Of a stretch of DNA of 64,000 nucleotides, positions 63,332 through 64,000 are shown piece by piece. Where the stretch lies: positions 1,488,001 to 1,552,000 of the forward strand of contig NZ_JAUSRB010000001.1 in the NCBI RefSeq assembly GCF_030811595.1. Direction: 5' to 3'. Source of the DNA: Streptosporangium brasiliense (lineage in GTDB: Bacteria; Actinomycetota; Actinomycetes; Streptosporangiales; Streptosporangiaceae). The translations under genes and the position numbers were made by a program. The notes beneath the pieces are model-generated. The model saw nothing but the letters and a program-made list of their open reading frames with translations, made no database searches and was not told the origin of the DNA. Positions within the stretch are counted from its first letter, which is position 1, and each line of letters begins with the position of its first letter.

Positions 63332-64000
63332 ATGTGCGACGATCCGGCCGTGCCCCCCGCCGTGGCGCGGGCGCTGGAGGAGTACGGGGCGCTGCTCGCC
63401 GGCCACGGGGTCACCTGGGGCGAGGACCCCATCTTCTACGTCAAGTCCATGGCCACCGACGCCTACCTGATGGGCACCACGACCTTCTGGGAGGTCTGCT
63501 ACGGCACGCTCCGGGCCCGCCACCCGGACACGCCTGCCCGGCAGCTGCGCGACCGGCTGACCGAGCTCGACATGGACGAGGTCGTGCGCGACGTCCTGGC
63601 GGGCGCCCTGCCCGACAATCTCGCCGCACTCCGGCTCACCGGGGAGGGCCGCACCGTCGAGGCGCACGCGCACGCCGTACTGGACGGCCGGCCGCTGCGC
63701 ACGACGCTGCTGGTCGACTCCGCCCGGGACGAGCCGGTCACCGTGCTGGTGGACGGCCACCCGCACGAGGTCGGCCCGCGCGGCGCCCGCCTCGTCAGGA
63801 TCACCAGCGCCAGCGAGGTGGTCGCCGACGGCGCGCGGGTGGACCTCGCGCCCCTGACCCGCCCCGCCGAGGCCGCCCGCCTGCGGCTGCGCGCCGGGTT
63901 CCCCTGCAGATGGAGCGTGTACGGCGAGCACGGGCAGGGCTGGTACCCCGAGGGCGCCCCCGCCCGGCGCGACCACCACGTCCGGCCCTACTTCCACGGC
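63332..64000 (+). CDS. Probable CehA/McbA metallohydrolase, N-terminal part
   Basis: The frame opens at ATG 63332 with GGGGAGAG upstream and runs past the window end (223 codons visible). RWSVYGEHGQGWYPEGAPARRDHHVRPYFHG at 63910-64000 (in parts) resembles the N-terminal beta domain that precedes the PHP catalytic domain in CehA/McbA proteins. The HxH catalytic motif would lie beyond the window, so activity cannot be checked. No relation to the conservon is evident. Confidence 0.6.
   Translation, partial: MCDDPAVPPAVARALEEYGALLAGHGVTWGEDPIFYVKSMATDAYLMGTTTFWEVCYGTLRARHPDTPARQLRDRLTELDMDEVVRDVLAGALPDNLAALRLTGEGRTVEAHAHAVLDGRPLRTTLLVDSARDEPVTVLVDGHPHEVGPRGARLVRITSASEVVADGARVDLAPLTRPAEAARLRLRAGFPCRWSVYGEHGQGWYPEGAPARRDHHVRPYFHG

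Overview
The window is about 64 kb of high-GC DNA with dense, short-spaced operons, frequent GTG/TTG starts and 4-bp ATGA/GTGA gene overlaps. Roadblock/DUF742/GTPase conservon genes, SARP, WYL and DUF6461 proteins and methylmalonyl-CoA mutase point to a filamentous actinomycete; gene content looks most like Streptosporangiales (an inference, not a database result).

Region 1 (1-8.15 kb) is a peptide-use block. The end of an oligopeptide-binding protein gene and two DppB/DppC-like permeases run rightward and converge on a leftward operon of three peptidases (C39-like, S9 and M20). Region 2 (8.75-17.08 kb) is the most notable part: a compact eight-gene operon coding for a DegT-type aminotransferase, MFS exporter, sulfotransferase, SDR, SAM methyltransferase, an HK97-fold capsid-like shell protein (family 3, 'natural product' encapsulin), a D-amino-acid-oxidase-like flavoenzyme and an Asp/Glu racemase-like protein. 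No PKS or NRPS lies beside it. It reads as a small-molecule pathway, probably amino-acid derived, built around a protein nanocompartment.

Region 3 (17.1-20.14 kb) has a degenerate repeat tract, a SWIM zinc-finger protein and a 3'-truncated HEAT-like DUF6493 protein. Region 4 (20.14-33.65 kb) is a mosaic of broken and intact genes: murJ fragment, WYL regulator with VOC protein, IS481 fragment fused to a deleted MMPL transporter, an intact amidohydrolase/MFS pair, a frameshifted IS5 element, a DUF6461 gene, a SARP regulator split by an IS630-like element that carries a membrane-protein passenger, SRPBCC protein, P450, a PAP2 fragment and an IS5-type transposase fragment. Region 5 (33.67-36.18 kb) is a DHA2 drug-efflux gene divergent from an XRE/MmyB-type regulator with palindromes between them.

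Region 6 (36.3-46 kb) holds a PNPOx-like flavoprotein, two lipoproteins, a DUF4062-NACHT STAND protein, a DUF5925 AAA+ ATPase, and a GntR/FCD regulator divergent from a CodA-like amidohydrolase. A second IS630 element follows (46.18-47.34 kb). Region 7 (47.5-54.5 kb) has a peptidoglycan amidase gene interrupted by a 363-residue intein, then the mutA-mutB-meaB operon. Region 8 (55.0-63.2 kb) joins a diterpenoid-type cluster (P450, class I terpene synthase-like protein, class II cyclase) to a four-gene conservon (CvnA-D). The last gene, probably a CehA/McbA metallohydrolase, runs off the end.
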